DNA from: Xenopus tropicalis
Taxonomy: Eukaryota; Chordata; Amphibia; Anura; Pipidae
Length of the DNA stretch: 64,000 nucleotides
Assembly (NCBI RefSeq): GCF_000004195.4
Contig: NC_030683.2
Location: 86,887,410-86,951,409 of the forward strand
Direction of reading: 5' to 3'
The position numbers and the translations under genes were made by a program. Below, piece after piece: positions 23,143 to 35,287 of this stretch (position 1 is its first letter; the number at the start of each line of letters is the position of its first letter). Below the pieces are notes generated by a model. It did no database searches, was not told the DNA's origin, and worked only from the letters and a program-made list of their open reading frames with translations.

Positions 23143-24131
23143 AGTAACATAGTAAGTTGGGTTGAAAAAAGACATACGTCCATCAAGTTCAACCATAATG
23201 CCTATACCTAACCTGCCTAACTACAAGTTGATCCAGAGGAAGGCAAAAAACCCCATCTGAAGCCTCTCTAATTTGCCTCAGAGGGGAAAAAATTCCTTCC
23301 TGACTCCAAGATGGCAATCGGACCAGTCCCTGTATCAACTTGTACTAAGAGCTATCTCCCATAACCGTGTATTCCCTCACTTGCTAAGAATCCATCCAGC
23401 CCCTTCTTAAAGCTATATAATGTATCAGCCAGTACGACTGATTCGGGGAGGGAATTCCACAACTTCACAGCTCTCACTGTAAAAAATCCTTTCCGAATAT
23501 TTAAATGGAACCTCCCTTCTTCTAACCGGAGTGGGTGCCCTCGTGTCCGTTGGAAGGACCTACTGGTAAATAAAACATTAGAGAGGTTATTATATGATCC
23601 CCTTATATATTTATACATAGTTATCATGTCACCTCTTAAGCGCCTCTTCTCCAGTGTAAACAGACCCAACTTGGCCAGTCTTTCTTCATAACTGAGACTT
23701 TCCATACCCTTTACCAGCTTAGTTGCCCTTCTCTGGACCCTCTCTAGCTCAATAATGTCCCGTTTGAGCACTGGAGACCAAAACTGAACAGCATATTCTA
23801 GATGGGGCCTTACCAGTGCTCTGTAAAGGGGAAGAATAACCCCCTCCTCCCGTGAATCTATACCCCTTTTAATACTGCTCAGAACCTTGTTTGCCCTTGC
23901 AGCTGCTGCCTGGCATTGCTTGCTACAGCCAAGTTTATTATCTACAAGGACTCCAAGATCCTTCTCCATTATGGATTTGCCTAGTGCAGTCCCATTAAGG
24001 TTATACGGGGCTTGCATATTTTTACATCCCAGGTGCATGACCTTACATTTATCCACATTAAATCTCATCTGCCACTTAGCTGCCCAGATTGCCAGTTGGT
24101 CAAGATCCTGCTGCAGGGATGTCACATCCAT
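23143..24131 (-). mobile_element. CR1-type LINE, 5'-truncated, nested in Tc1
   Basis: Inserted within the inner repeat of the Tc1 right TIR. CCAT is present on both sides (23139-23142 and 24128-24131), a likely short target duplication. The 3' end lies at the low-coordinate side, with ACATAGTAAGTTGGGTTGAA on the plus strand, the complement of the typical TTCAACCCAACTTACTATGT tail. Confidence 0.8.
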
Positions 24132-24176
24132 GTAGATTTGGAGTTTTTTTTCTCCCTTAATAACGTAAACCTTCAT
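23352..24176 (-). pseudogene. CR1 reverse transcriptase C-terminus fused to Tc1 TIR-derived codons
   Basis: The open frame is 274 codons. The first 16 codons (MKVYVIKGEKKLQIYM) come from reading through Tc1 TIR sequence. CR1 sequence starts at DVTSLQQDLDQLAIWAAKWQ, then FNVDKCKVMHLG, EKDLGVLVDNKL, VILPLYRALVRPHLEYAVQF, LERVQRRATKLVKGM, LGLFTLEKRRLRGDMI and VKLWNSLPESVV. This is the thumb and C-terminal part of the reverse transcriptase. The YADD-type catalytic core is missing because of 5' truncation. The frame has stayed open, so the insertion is fairly young, but it cannot encode an active enzyme. Confidence 0.8.
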
Positions 24177-24318
24177 TTAAAAACTGCATTTTGTGTTCAA
24201 TTATGTTATCTTTGACTAATAGTTAACGGTTTTTGATGAGCAGAAACATTTAAGTGTGACAAACATGCAAAAGAATAAGAAATCAGGAAGGGGGCAAATA
24301 GTTTTTCACACCACTGTA

Positions 24319-25030
24319 ATATCTTGCCTGGACTGTAACTCTCTATTAATTGGCCTTCCCCTCCAAAGACTGTCCCCACTCCAGTCCATAATGAATACTG
24401 CTGCCAGGCTCATACACCTCTCCAACCGCTCCTCCTCTGCCATGCCACTCTGCCAATCTCTGCACTGGCTTCCCCTACCATCCAGGATAAAATTCAAACT
24501 AATGACTCTCACATTCAAAGCAGTTCATAACTCTGCCCCACCCTACATCTCTGAACTCATCTCTAGGTACCATCCAACCCGCTTGTTATGCTCCTCTACT
24601 GACCTGCTCCTCAACTCCTCTCTTATTCCCTCCTCACACGCTCGCATTCAAGACTTTGCAAGGGCTGCCCCCTTCTCTGGAATTCGCTCCCACAAACTAT
24701 CAGACTTTATCCCAATCTCTCTGCCTTCAAAAGATCTCTTAAAACACATTTATTTAGAGAAGCTTACCCTCATTTAGTTTAACATGAAATAACCTGTGCC
24801 ACACCTCTCACAACTCTGGTATTGCCCATTCCCACACCTTGTGTCTCAACCCTTTCTCCTTGTAGATTGTAAGCTCTTTTGGGCAGGGCTCTTTTCACCT
24901 CTTGTATCAGTTATTCATTGCTTTATATGTTACTCTGTATGTCCAATATATGAAGCCCACTTATTGTACAGCGCTGCAGAATATGTTGGCGCTTTATAAA
25001 TAAATGTTAATAATATTAATAATAATATTT
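24319..25030 (+). pseudogene. L2-type LINE, ORF2 C-terminus and 3' UTR
   Basis: Continues the frame of 21537-21702: ISCLDCNSLLIGLPLQRLSP, then LQSIMNTAARLIHLS, SLHWLPLPSRIKFKLMTLTF, APPYISELISRYHP, and a C-terminal block ending LPSKDLLKHIYL, to a stop near 24777. The 3' UTR has GATTGTAAGCTCTTTTGGGC and GCGCTTTATAAATAAATGTT, then an (ATA)n-like tail. The same 3' UTR occurs at 40586-40790. Confidence 0.8.
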
Positions 25031-26381
25031 TTGAGTAAAGGTTTCCATTTCTTAGGCAATTACAGACACACAATGAAATCCCTTTGACATTAATTTCAGC
25101 TTATTTAAATACTACCCAAAAGATTGCACTACTGTGGTTATAAACACTGTACAGTGTCCATACATACACAGATTTCATCACCCACTTCAGATGGCCTTCC
25201 CCTGGATACACAAAGCAAATACGGTGCAGAACTACGAAATTGCCAGGGGCAATCAAATCATCGATTGCCCCTGGCAGTGGGGAGCACGATTTAGTGAAAG
25301 CAACTTTCTTTGTACTTCCCTTGAGGATACTGCACCCAAACACATCCACAAACAATTCCACATCTTTTAAGCACGTGTCAAAGAACACTGGTGGCTCAAC
25401 CATCATAATAAAGACAATGTTATTTTAATAATGTTGAAATCAACCAGGTGCAAAGCAACAGACACCTTTAACAAAATCATCATATGTGCAGTGTGCAGTG
25501 ACAGCATACATAGGATTGAGCAGACACAATATGTTCATGGACTGTGGAGCATGCAATGTGATTTTCATGCCTAAGGCATAAAAAGATAAAATGACTTTCA
25601 GAAGGTCACATAGAGAGGCAACTGAGCCCACCACCTTCAAAGGCTGAGCTAAAAAGAGATATAAGAACATGTTTGTTTTCCTTAACCTCTTTACATGGAC
25701 AACAGGCAAATTGATTACTACAATGTGGTTGAACTGCCAGTGCAATGCATTTCTGTCTGTCTAAAGGTAGAGATGTAAGCCAAAGGTCAGTCATCATTAT
25801 TTCTGGAAATGACTCCTTCTTCATCTAAAGGACCCAAACAAGAAAATTTTACACAGTTTGTAAAAGCTCTTAGAAAAAAATGAGCGTAGAAATACTGCAG
25901 TCTGGCATTTTATGTGCACATAAGCTAACCTCAAAATGAGCTGATGGAATAAACACTTATAATATATGTTATACAGTCAATGTTTAAATTAAAATGCTTG
26001 TTACATGGTATAGTAACTTAAGACAGACACACAAACAGACTGAGCTCATTTGTCAAGACACTATATTAAAACCCTTTCTTTTCCCACTGAATACCAACAC
26101 AATGTGCCAATTTTATATGTCTGACCAAATTATACCAGGTGATAATCACTGAGAATATGAAAATATAAAATGTCACAGTCTTTGGATAAGTATTTGTAAT
26201 AGAAGCTATGTTAAATGGCCCATATGTGTCATCGAGACCAGGTGTTTGGGCCTCACTGAATTGTATGGGTCCTGAATTAGATCAGAAATATGATCATTCT
26301 GTAATATTTGAAATTGTGGTCAGGATAACTCTAGCAGTCACTCAAGGAATCTTACCATAAAATAGTGTGATTTCCATTGTA
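25031..26381. other. Mostly unique sequence with one perfect hairpin
   Basis: TGCCAGGGGCAATC at 25241 pairs with GATTGCCCCTGGCA ending at 25277, a 14-bp perfect hairpin. The surrounding 25140-25410 may be a MITE remnant, but its ends were not found. Nothing else is recognised. Confidence 0.4.
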
Positions 26382-26524
26382 CAGGTATGGGACCTGTTCT
26401 TTTATTGATTATAGAACAATCCTATTGTTTTTATTTAATGTTTTAAGGATTTTTTGTATTTTTGACTAAAGTATAGTGACCAAAATTATGGAAAGACCCC
26501 ATAACTGTACTTCCAATAAGGAAA
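26382..26524. mobile_element. CAGGTATGGG-family remnant
   Basis: Begins CAGGTATGGGACCTGTTCTT and includes ATCCTATTGTTTTTATTTAA and AAAGACCCCATAAC blocks of the family. It is degraded and is followed directly by the target duplication of the LINE at 26541. Confidence 0.5.
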
Positions 26525-26540
26525 TGGAAAGTTGTCTTTT

Positions 26541-27976
26541 TTTTTTAAAAGAAACGATTTTTATTGTTTTTGCATATTAAACAGGGAGGGGATACAGAAG
26601 GAAAGAAGGGAGGGGAGGGAAGGGGGGTTACAGTCGTAGTTGAGTTTTCCATTGCATATTTACTGTTTACACTTATTTGCATACATGCAGATTATTTAAC
26701 CTTCATCATGGTGATCTTATCAGATGTGTTTCTAGCCATCCACCCCAAACTTTATCAAACTTGTTCGGTTGACCTCTGGCTTCATATGTGAGTTTAATTA
26801 GGGGAAGCGTTTTATTTACCAGATCTATCCACCCAGATTTTTTTGGCGGTAGGGGGGCCATCCATTTCATAATTATCATTTTCTTTGCATAATACAGTAA
26901 TGATCGTATCATGATTCTAGCATAATTGGTAGGTATGAGCTCGTCAATGAGCCCTAATAAGCATATTTCAGGTGGGCATAGAGGAGGAAGGGCTAAGGTC
27001 ATTGTTATATATCTGGTAACTTTGACCCAGTACCTGCTAATTATGGGGCAGGTCCAAACCATGTGCCAATAGGATCCATCTACCTCTCCGCATCTTTTGC
27101 ATATGGGGGATGTGATTTGACCCATGCGGACCAGTCTATTCGGGGTGTAATACGTTCTGAGAATGAATTTATGTTGTATCAACCTGTCTCTAGAGCAGAT
27201 CAGAAACTGATATAGATTCTCGGTCGCTTCTTCCCATTGGTCATTCCCTAGCCCGGGGATATCCTCACGCCATCTTTTGTATGCCGTCTGAAATGGGGCT
27301 GGGGTGATGGAATTTACTTGTCTGTATAGCTTGGAGATCATTTTAGGAGAGTCTTCTCTCCTGAGTAGTGAGAGAATGGGATGGTCTGTTAACATCAGTT
27401 CGGTTGTCCCAAACTGTGCTCTAAACATGTGTCGCATCTGTAAGTATCTATACATGGGTAGGTGTGGCATGTTAATTTTGTCCCTGACTTCCACCATGTC
27501 TATGAACTTGGAGTTAGTGACTAGGTCTCCCAGATACTTGATTTGTTTGGATGCCCAGAACCATATAGCTTCGGAGTGTAAGAATTCTGGTAAGTTGGAA
27601 TTTTTCCAAGTTCAGTATTGTACGCCAAGCGGCCGCTGGAGCCTTCATATGGGGTGGGAGAGGTAGATGATCTCTAGGTTTCCTATATAGGTAGTTTTTG
27701 AGGGCCTCCAATGATCCTATTACATTGGCTTGGAGTATCATGTTTTGATTCTCCAATTCTTGTGTGAGCCACCAGTTGATGTATGTAAGTTGACTTGTTA
27801 GATAGTAAAAATATAGGTTCGGGAGCCCCCAGCCCCCTTTATCATATGAGGCCATCAAGGTGGTAAATGAGACCCTTGGTGGCTTGTTGTTCCATAGGAA
27901 GGGACGTATTTGTGTCTGGATGGCATCGCAAATCTGCTTGGGGATTATCGTTGGTGCATTGTGGAAGACGTATAGG
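26541..27976 (-). mobile_element. L1/Tx1-type LINE, 5'-truncated, minus strand
   Basis: Flanked by the 16-mer tggaaagttgtctttt at 26525-26540 and 27977-27992. The T-run at 26533-26546 on the plus strand is the poly-A side, so the 3' end is at low coordinates and transcription runs leftward. CAATAAAAATCG precedes the tail in sense orientation. Only the last part of ORF2 is present. Confidence 0.85.
26706..27976 (-). pseudogene. LINE ORF2 C-terminal region, frameshifted
   Basis: The first segment (from 27976 down to about 27600) reads VFHNAPTIIPKQICDAIQTQ, IRPFLWNNKPPRVSF, GGWGLPNLYFYYLTSQLTYI. After a shift near the AAAAA run around 27600, the frame reads LPEFLHSEAIWFWASKQIKY, then RYLQMRHMFRAQFGT, NDQWEEATENLYQFLICSRD, RLIQHKFILRTYYTPNRLVR and ICKRCGEVDGSYWHMVWTCP, a CCHC-like knuckle typical of L1-clade ORF2. 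It ends at a stop at 26706. The endonuclease and reverse transcriptase core are absent. Confidence 0.85.
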
Positions 27977-27992
27977 TGGAAAGTTGTCTTTT

Positions 27993-28679
27993 GATGGCCT
28001 CCCCAAAAACATGTCACCCTCCTACCATGCTTCATGCCTTACCATAGGAACAGCAAATTACATTCAAATATTGTTTTCCCTGTCCTTTAGTTGGGTATTT
28101 ATGTCGTTTGGCTTATGTTCTGAAGGGCTTCTCCATCATATTTGCACTTTTGGCACTGCCTCTTTGCTGATGTGCAGGATGCAACCATAAGGTATTCTCC
28201 TGCATATAAAATGAAATAGGCATATGAAGGAAACCTTTACTACAATTGATTAGGCATATTGACAAGGAAAAGTTCTAGAATAGCCATAGCTGTGAGTTTA
28301 AATCTGGGCAAATACGGTGAAATTTTTTTTTAATTATGTTTGGAGAATGTGTTTCTTTATGTAAATTATTAAATTAAATACTGGTTGGAATCATATGGAT
28401 TTACAGCTGATTTATCTGTTCACAGGTTGTTTGCAGATAACTCCCCCGTTTATAAAAAACATGCAATTTCTAAACAGATTTATAACAAAAATCCTCCCCA
28501 TCTTAGTAAAAGAAAGAAAACACAGCATAAATCAACAGAGTGGAGCAACAAGACAATTGATCTTTTCTATTGTTTGGGCTGCAAATTGGGCTCTGTGAGA
28601 GATGCAGTGTTTGTGTATTTTCCACCAGTGTTAAAGGTGGGATACAAGTAGTACCAGGAAAAATGCCTGATTGTGCAGC
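27993..28679. other. Intergenic, no feature seen
   Basis: AT-rich unique sequence. Confidence 0.4.
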
Positions 28680-29370
28680 AGCTAATGCTGATATAGTCTT
28701 AGGAAAAACTGGATAATTGAGTCCCTGGTGTGAATGGTGGCAGAGTAGGAAAGAACTTCCATTCCATACTCCGTTTAATGTTTTCAGTTGGCCAGCTGTA
28801 GGTAGTTGTCGGATAAAGCTGCAGGTGAGCGGCAAATAAAAGGGTTGTAGGATTACACAGCATAGTTGAGGTTGGATGTTGACTCACAGAGTGGTGTTTA
28901 TTGTCAGAGCAGGGCACAGTGCAGGTTGCCTGCCTGTGTGAGGAACTCCCAGAGGAGCTGATGGTGCTGCCTGCCACTGCAAGGAGCAGAGGGAGCCGTG
29001 ACCACGTGTTTGAGTGCCAGAACATCAAGGCTTGGTGAGAAGCAATTGTGTGCTAGAATCTGGTGAGCTGGTACCCCAGGAGGGAAAAGACAGCAGAGCT
29101 AAGTGAGTAGCTTAAGTGCCACGAGTGTGAGAGTCACAGTGGATGTGTGAAGATCACTAGGGATGGTGAGATGCCCCGGGAAAAGGTTCCAGAGTGTGAG
29201 AGTTACCCTGGAAGGTGAGAGTCCCAGAGAGAGGACAAATCATGAACATGTTTGATGAACTGTGAACTGTGATGTTTATGTTGGGAGGAGTTTACCCCAA
29301 ATAAACCTGTGTTTTTGCCTGAAGAAGTGGTGTCCCTGTCGCTATGCTCTTGATTCTCTACTACCCTACC
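28680..29370 (+). repeat. LTR-like or 3'-terminal transcript-like stretch
   Basis: GC content is higher than in the flanks, with many TGAGAGT and GTGAG motifs. AATAAA at 29301 is followed by CCTGTGTTTTTGCCTGAAGA and a CCCTGTCGC block. This resembles a solo LTR with R/U5-like polyadenylation, but no matching second LTR, primer-binding site or gag/pol was found. A non-LTR repeat is the alternative. Confidence 0.3.
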
Positions 29371-31685
29371 TACCATAGCTAATTCCCCCAAAAAACTACA
29401 TGTACAGGCTAACAGCAAGGCTTCACAAAGGGCCTTATACGATGCAAAACATTGCTGTAATGCCCTGATGTGTGCAATAAAGGCTTTTTAAAAGACTACA
29501 AGAAGTGCGGTGCCATCTACAATTTATTGCTAATCAAGTTCCAGTGCCAAGTAACCAGTGGGGAACAGGCACTGCGGTGAAGATATTCAGTGGATTTTGC
29601 TGTTTTTGTTCTGCAGGCAGACAACATGTCACAGCTCCTATAAAAAATACAAGACCCTATCATTTTTCTATAAATGTTATTAACAAGCATGGCTAAACCT
29701 TGTATTGATAAAATATCAACGCTTTTCCCCCTGAATGGAGATTTATTTACAGCCTATTAGATGGAAGAGGACAAACTATGACAGAAGGTAAACAGGCACA
29801 ACAACATGCATGTGCTAGGAATTGTTTGCAAAAACACTAAATTCCTTCCCAGACGGTCTGTTTTGCAGACTTCAGAGTTTGTCATTTTGATAGTTCACTA
29901 AAGCCAGTAGCCCCTTTGCAGAATCTTTGGATTCTAATGATTCAAATGTGTCAGAACATGATACTGACACGAAAAAAACAACTTTTTAAAATATGAATAT
30001 AGTCGTGTTGATCATTTTTTGCTGATAGGGCAGCTTTTGTAAGTAATTGTTATTTGAAGTTCCTAAACCTGACTGTTTTGCCAATCTGACTGTCCCTTCT
30101 CAGCCTGTCAGTTATAGCTTCTAATGCTAACGGCCTCCTGCTGCACAAATATGGCCGCCCCCTCATAGAGGAACATGGGGGATCAGATAGGGAATGTAAA
30201 AGCTTGGACAAATACTTTTATGGCAAAATTATAAAACTCATGCAAAGACAATGTTATGACAGATGTAAAAAATTTCTGGTGTCAGTATCTCTTTAATATA
30301 AACTTATTTAATTATATGTTATTAGCATTTATATAGTAAGTGGATCATTATTTAAAATACAAATGTGGGTTTGTTATTGAAAAAATATACACAGGTTTTA
30401 TTTTGTATGTATTTATTATAGGTTCTGCAGAACGTTATTTGCAGCCAAGAAGGTCATGTTTAAGTGCAAAAAATGGGCACTGTTGGTTTCATTGGGCAGC
30501 ACTGGAGCTAAATGTCCCCTAACCTGAGCATCATTTGGATGTTCAAATTAGGCAGTGGAGGCAGAGTGTAACGCAGCCTGAACAGGTTATGTCTAATGTT
30601 AGGCTGTAAGGACAGAGCTGACATCCAATGTGAGATGCAGAGCGCAGCCAGAAGGGGTGGGGGGAAGTACTGCCTGAGTGAACACTATGGGGCATGCTCT
30701 TTCCCCCCTTAGTGCTCTTGCACTTTTTCCCACAGTCTCAGTTAATAACCCCTTGTGTGTCTTTTTTGCACCAGTGCACAGTATATGCAATAAATCTTTT
30801 TTTTTTCTTGTACCTTCAGCACAGGTCTATAGTTGAACTAGTCAACAACAAATGACAAATTGAAATGCTAGAAAATGTATACCTTAATTGAGTCCCTCAG
30901 ATTATTTGTTGGTATACACAAATATTCACAAATAGGTAACATAGCCTAGTCCCTGTAAGCAAATATGACTTACTCTATGTAAAAAGGGTTTTGTTTGAAT
31001 TTTTTGATCTTAACAATGCTTTCCTTTATAGTTCAGGAAAAGCACAATTAGTAACTTCAAACTTGTGAATGTGAATAGATGAGATGGCTGTAAGTGGGTC
31101 ACAGCCCTGTGTTGCCACGTCCCAGAATGTTTGGCAATAGATGAATGAGCAGCTGACGCTTCATTTAGTGCTGTACAGCAATGCAGGATTTGTGAGATGA
31201 CAGGCTTTTGTTAGTATGGGCTGGGCAGCTGGTTCTGTTCTCCTGTGGAATCCAACCAGGGAATGGAAATAATGCACATAAAAATAAATGTGTGATCAGT
31301 AGGAAATACATGTGAATGTATGTCAGAAAGCTTCTGCTACTACGTATTATTGCTTTCATAGGTATTTAGAGATAGATTTCTCCTTTTAGAATGATGAGTA
31401 GCAGCAACTATTTTGGTTGCGGTTCATAAAAGAGTATAATGACAGGCTGTCTATAGTATGAGAAACTGCTTAAGAAGAGAATGATGAAGTCTCAGAGAGG
31501 CCAAGCCTTCCCAGAAAGATAGTGCCGACCTGTAGAAATTTTAATTTTAATATAAAAATGTCAGCTTTATAAATAGAGCCCTGTTAGCAGCGAACATAAA
31601 CAATTTCCTCACTTCCTCCTGGAAGATGGTATATGATTATGAGTAAAGATGGTATAAGTCATTGAAAAGTTGTATTTTCTTTTGC
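29371..31685. other. Intergenic, no confident feature
   Basis: A short segment at 29440-29520 (TGTGCAATAAAGGCTTTTTA, then AAGTGCGGTGCC) looks like the tail of a dispersed repeat. The rest is unremarkable. Confidence 0.35.
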
Positions 31686-32078
31686 CAGGGATGGATTTGC
31701 TGTGAAATTCTGCATTTCACCATTGCTGAATTTCCTTGTAAAACTGGCACAAAAATTTGCCACAGCAAAAATTTGCAGAGCAAGGGAAAAGTTGTGGTTG
31801 CGTAAAAAAATTTCTGCAAATAAATGCATTGCTGACACACTGGTTTGCTTCTTCCCCTCTGCAAAGATACATGGAAAAAAGGCTTGGGAGCGGCCGTGGA
31901 AGTCAAGCACCCTCTGAGAACATGTATGTAAGTGGTGTGCTGAATATTTTTCTTTATGCGTATGCATCGAATGTCGCGTCAAAAAAGTAATGCGGTAGGC
32001 CCATTCAGGAAATTTTTTCAGCAGTTTAACAAATTTTTCGGTGAAGCGAAATGGGACAGATTCGCCCCTCATCACTAC
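31686..32078. mobile_element. TTCGC-type MITE, copy A2
   Basis: GCCAGGGATGGATTTGCTGT at the left and GGGACAGATTCGCCCCTCAT followed by CACTA at the right match the copy at 42751-43064. ORFs on both strands arise from the self-complementary interior. Confidence 0.65.
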
Positions 32079-32899
32079 CACTAAGTTAAGCATTAGGGTT
32101 TGAAGGGTTGTGGAATTGGAGCTGCAGCCCCATGAATATACAGAAAAACTACAATGGCACAATGGTTACAATTATTTCCCATGGAGTCCTGGTGACCTCA
32201 AATGGATTCTATCCATTGCACTGTGCAAAGAGTTTGTATGTTTGTTTGTTCCAGCTCTAAGTAAAATAGACCATAACGTCTTCATGTTATAGGCATTATG
32301 ATTGTAAACTCTACTGGGGCAGAGAATGCTGTATAATGGTATAAAGGATTGATATTTTTCCAATCCCACAAGTAACACTAGGTACTACCATCTTGTTTTG
32401 TATGGTTACTAGCTTATCAACTAGCTAACCTGTTAAAGAGAAAAGGGATAAAGAAAAATGAATAAAAAAAACCTCCTGAGGATCTGGAGCTTGTCAAATA
32501 AGAGCTGCTGTTAGGAGATCATCACTGGAGGACAACTTTTGGCATTGAATGGGTTACATTTGACATTTCAATTAATGTCCAAAGGAACTGCTAGCTTTAA
32601 AATGGATCCCACCAGTGAATCATTTGACTTAACTATAGGTTTGCATTTGAATTCTCTGCCTAATACCTTTGAATGATTAGGGATATGGTGCTGTTTAGTC
32701 TGTTGCACTGTACAACTGTAACCCTATAATGTTATCCTGTAGACACTTTGCTGCCCAGAACAACCACCTACAACCCTGAAGTCAGTTTAAACAAATAAAA
32801 GTTCATACAATATGTACTCAAATGTTTCTAACTGCTGATGTTCATTGGCTTAGGGGTTACTTTGCTTAACTTGCATTTGGCTACAAATAGCCTTTTTTT
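32079..32899. other. Intergenic, no feature seen
   Basis: No recognised repeat or gene. Confidence 0.4.
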
Positions 32900-33121
32900 T
32901 TGTTCGCCTTTCATGGATTTGCAGGGAAATTGCAGATTTCGCCACTGGCAAATTTTGCCATGGAAACGTCGTGGTTGCATCAGAAAATGTTGTGTGCGTC
33001 AAAAATGTTGCGTTTTGCTAATTTTTCACCGTTTCATGAATTTTTTCTTTTTTTTTCATTTTTTCATGAAAGTTTCGCAAATTTTTCTGCTAAGCCAAAG
33101 GATACAGATTCGCTCATCACA
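32900..33121. mobile_element. TTCGC-type MITE, copy A3
   Basis: TTTCATGGATTTGCAGGGAA, then GATTTCGCCACTGGCAAATT, and a right end CAGATTCGCTCATCAC. The left terminus is eroded. Confidence 0.6.
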
Positions 33122-34013
33122 AGCTACATATATTTTAGTATTCATTTGAGATCTATAGCATCTTAATACATGGCACATTTTGGGTAAAAACTTTGAGGAA
33201 GACACGGCCCATTGCATGAAAAAGGCATACAAAGTTTTTAGCACTGTGCCTCATTGGTAACTGACCCTCACTATGCACAATTTTGTATTGTCACTTAAGC
33301 ATCGATATGGCATCAGATATATATGTAAATCTGCATCGTCCCTAATTTGAAAAATCATTTCTGTCCCCTTGTATTAACTTAGACATTTACCAAGAAGAAC
33401 CTGCAATAAAAGCTCTGGAATCAACTATAATGCGAGGGATGTAGTTTAAAGGTTACATTTAAATACAACTCACAGTGAAAATCAAAACTGCTACTACAAT
33501 ATTCATTTAATAAAAAAACACATAACCGCGAAAAGAAAGTGTTTAAATGTTTCAATTTACAGAGAAAATGTGTTTATCAAGCAAGCAATTCTTCAGCCAC
33601 TGAAAGGAAAATTGACAATGTTGATTTATTGAGTTGCGCAGCATTCAAGACAAAATAAATCTTGTCAAAACAGCATTGCCTGGCATAGAGGAGGAAGAAG
33701 AGAAGGATGGGGGCAGAATAAATCGAGGTAAACATACTCTGCTATAAAACAATTCTGTCTTTCCTGAGGAAATGAGACATGTATCATCCAATTGTTTCTC
33801 TTTACAAGTGAAAACATTCTTAGACAAAAATAACTCAGTTAAATTGGATTTTTCCGATATCTTACTCTTTCTATTTCTATGCAACTTTAATTTCTATTCT
33901 GTTGCATCCACAGGCCATTTCTCCATTCTACCCTTCTGAATCCTTCGGATTGGTTCAGATTGTATAAAAACATACAATGAGAAGCTAGGAAAAAATTGCT
34001 TGATAGTGTTGCA
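33122..34013. other. Intergenic, no feature seen
   Basis: AT-rich unique sequence. Confidence 0.4.
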
Positions 34014-34400
34014 TTAAAGGGGTAGTTGACCTCTAAGTTTTAATATGTTATAGAATGGTAAATTTTAAGCAACTTTTTAATTGGTCTTCGTTTTCTGTCT
34101 TTCATAGTTTTTGAATTATTTGCCTTCTTCTTCTGACACTTTCCAGCTTTCAAATGGGAGTCACTGACCCCGGCAGCCAAGAAACTATTGCTCTGGGAGA
34201 CTACAGTTTCTACTGTTTCTACAGTTTCTACAGTTTCTATGAACTACTGTTCATATATCAGCAATTTTACCAAAACACTCCATGGTAACTAAGGTAAATT
34301 GTACCCTAGCAACCAGGTACCTGCTGAAATTCTAAACTGGAGAGCTGTGGAACAAAAAGTTTTCACTCAAAACCAGTGCACAGGTAATAATAATGGACCC
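34014..34400. mobile_element. T2-like MITE (TTAAAGGGG), right end lost
   Basis: Starts TTAAAGGGGTAGTTGACCTC and contains TTTTTGAATTATTTGCCTTC, CAGCTTTCAAATGGGAGTCA and CTGGAGAGCTGTGGAACAAA, in the order I remember for a common Xenopus T2 subfamily. A short CTACAGTTT(CTA) microsatellite lies at 34200-34240. No matching right terminus is visible. Confidence 0.6.
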
Positions 34401-34880
34401 AAAACAGTCACAGAAAAGGGCGAAGGGATGGGGTTGTATACTGTTAATCTAATGATCTAATTTGCAAGGACCAAACATGGAATAGCTTGAGTTTCCCTAT
34501 TTGCACAGTTAAGCTGAAGAAATAACAAAAATGTAGGTTTTTCATGAACAAGTATGTTCAGTACAAGCCTTATACATTTACCATTTATCTAAACTGTTGC
34601 TCAGTATAACTTTTTTCTCCTTAGACAGTAGGATAATAAATGTAACACTCTTGCATCTGCGTACAGTCACTTATACTAGCTTTGTGTGCCAGTTGTGTCT
34701 GTTTTGGTGCTTAAGGCCTAAGGTTCAGTGCGTTTTTGTTAAACTAGAAGTCTCCCTTTGTGTGTAGGAGAATCTAAACAAGCAACCACGTTATACAGTT
34801 TCTACACCTACACCTGCTTGCACTAAATTGGCTAAATGTCTGGTGAAAAAGTTTGTGCCTGATTGTAGTAGGTACAAATT

Positions 34881-35287
34881 TAGGGGGGAATTTACTATGC
34901 TGCAACTTTTTCATGACAGGGTTTTTGATACCAAAAATGTTGCAGGAAATAAAGTTGCGACTTTTTCGAGATTTATTATACATTTTTTCTACAACAATTC
35001 TGGATCTAACAACTTTTGCTGTCATGTAGAAGTGAATGACAGATGTCCCTTCCCTTACCAGGAAAAGTTTTCTTTACTTTTTTGACACTGGTTTTTAATT
35101 CAAAAACGTTGCGGTTATCATGCATAAAATGTGCACTTTTTGCGACTTTCTGGTGACTTTTTGTCGCATGCGCTTCTTTACTTCGGATTTTCTGATAAAT
35201 GTCTGACATTAGCGGAAACAAATTTATTCATGGTTTCATAAAAGAATAAAACAAGATAAATTTGAGTTTTAGTAAATCTGTCCCTTA
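34881..35287. mobile_element. MITE, GGGGGGAATTTACTA ends
   Basis: Left TAGGGGGGAATTTACTATGC and right TTTTAGTAAATCTGTCCCTTA are inverted. The interior carries AAAGTTGCGACTTTTT-type blocks shared with the family at 41486. Confidence 0.65.

Larger units (their letters stand above)
21703..24316 (-). mobile_element. Tc1-type transposon with a CR1 LINE inserted in one TIR
   Basis: TA target duplications lie at 21701-21702 and 24317-24318. The inverted repeats start CAGTGGTGTGAAAAACTATT and are about 200 bp long. Inner repeats contain the TTTTTCACACAGGGCCAT block, giving the IR/DR layout of vertebrate Tc1 elements. The right repeat is split by 989 bp of CR1 sequence (23143-24131). Without that insert the element is about 1.6 kb, normal for Tc1. 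Confidence 0.9.

Noticed and set aside
31659..32162. 167-codon minus-strand ORF
   Set aside because: Mostly within a TTCGC-type MITE; no domain, and overlapping plus-strand ORFs have the same origin.
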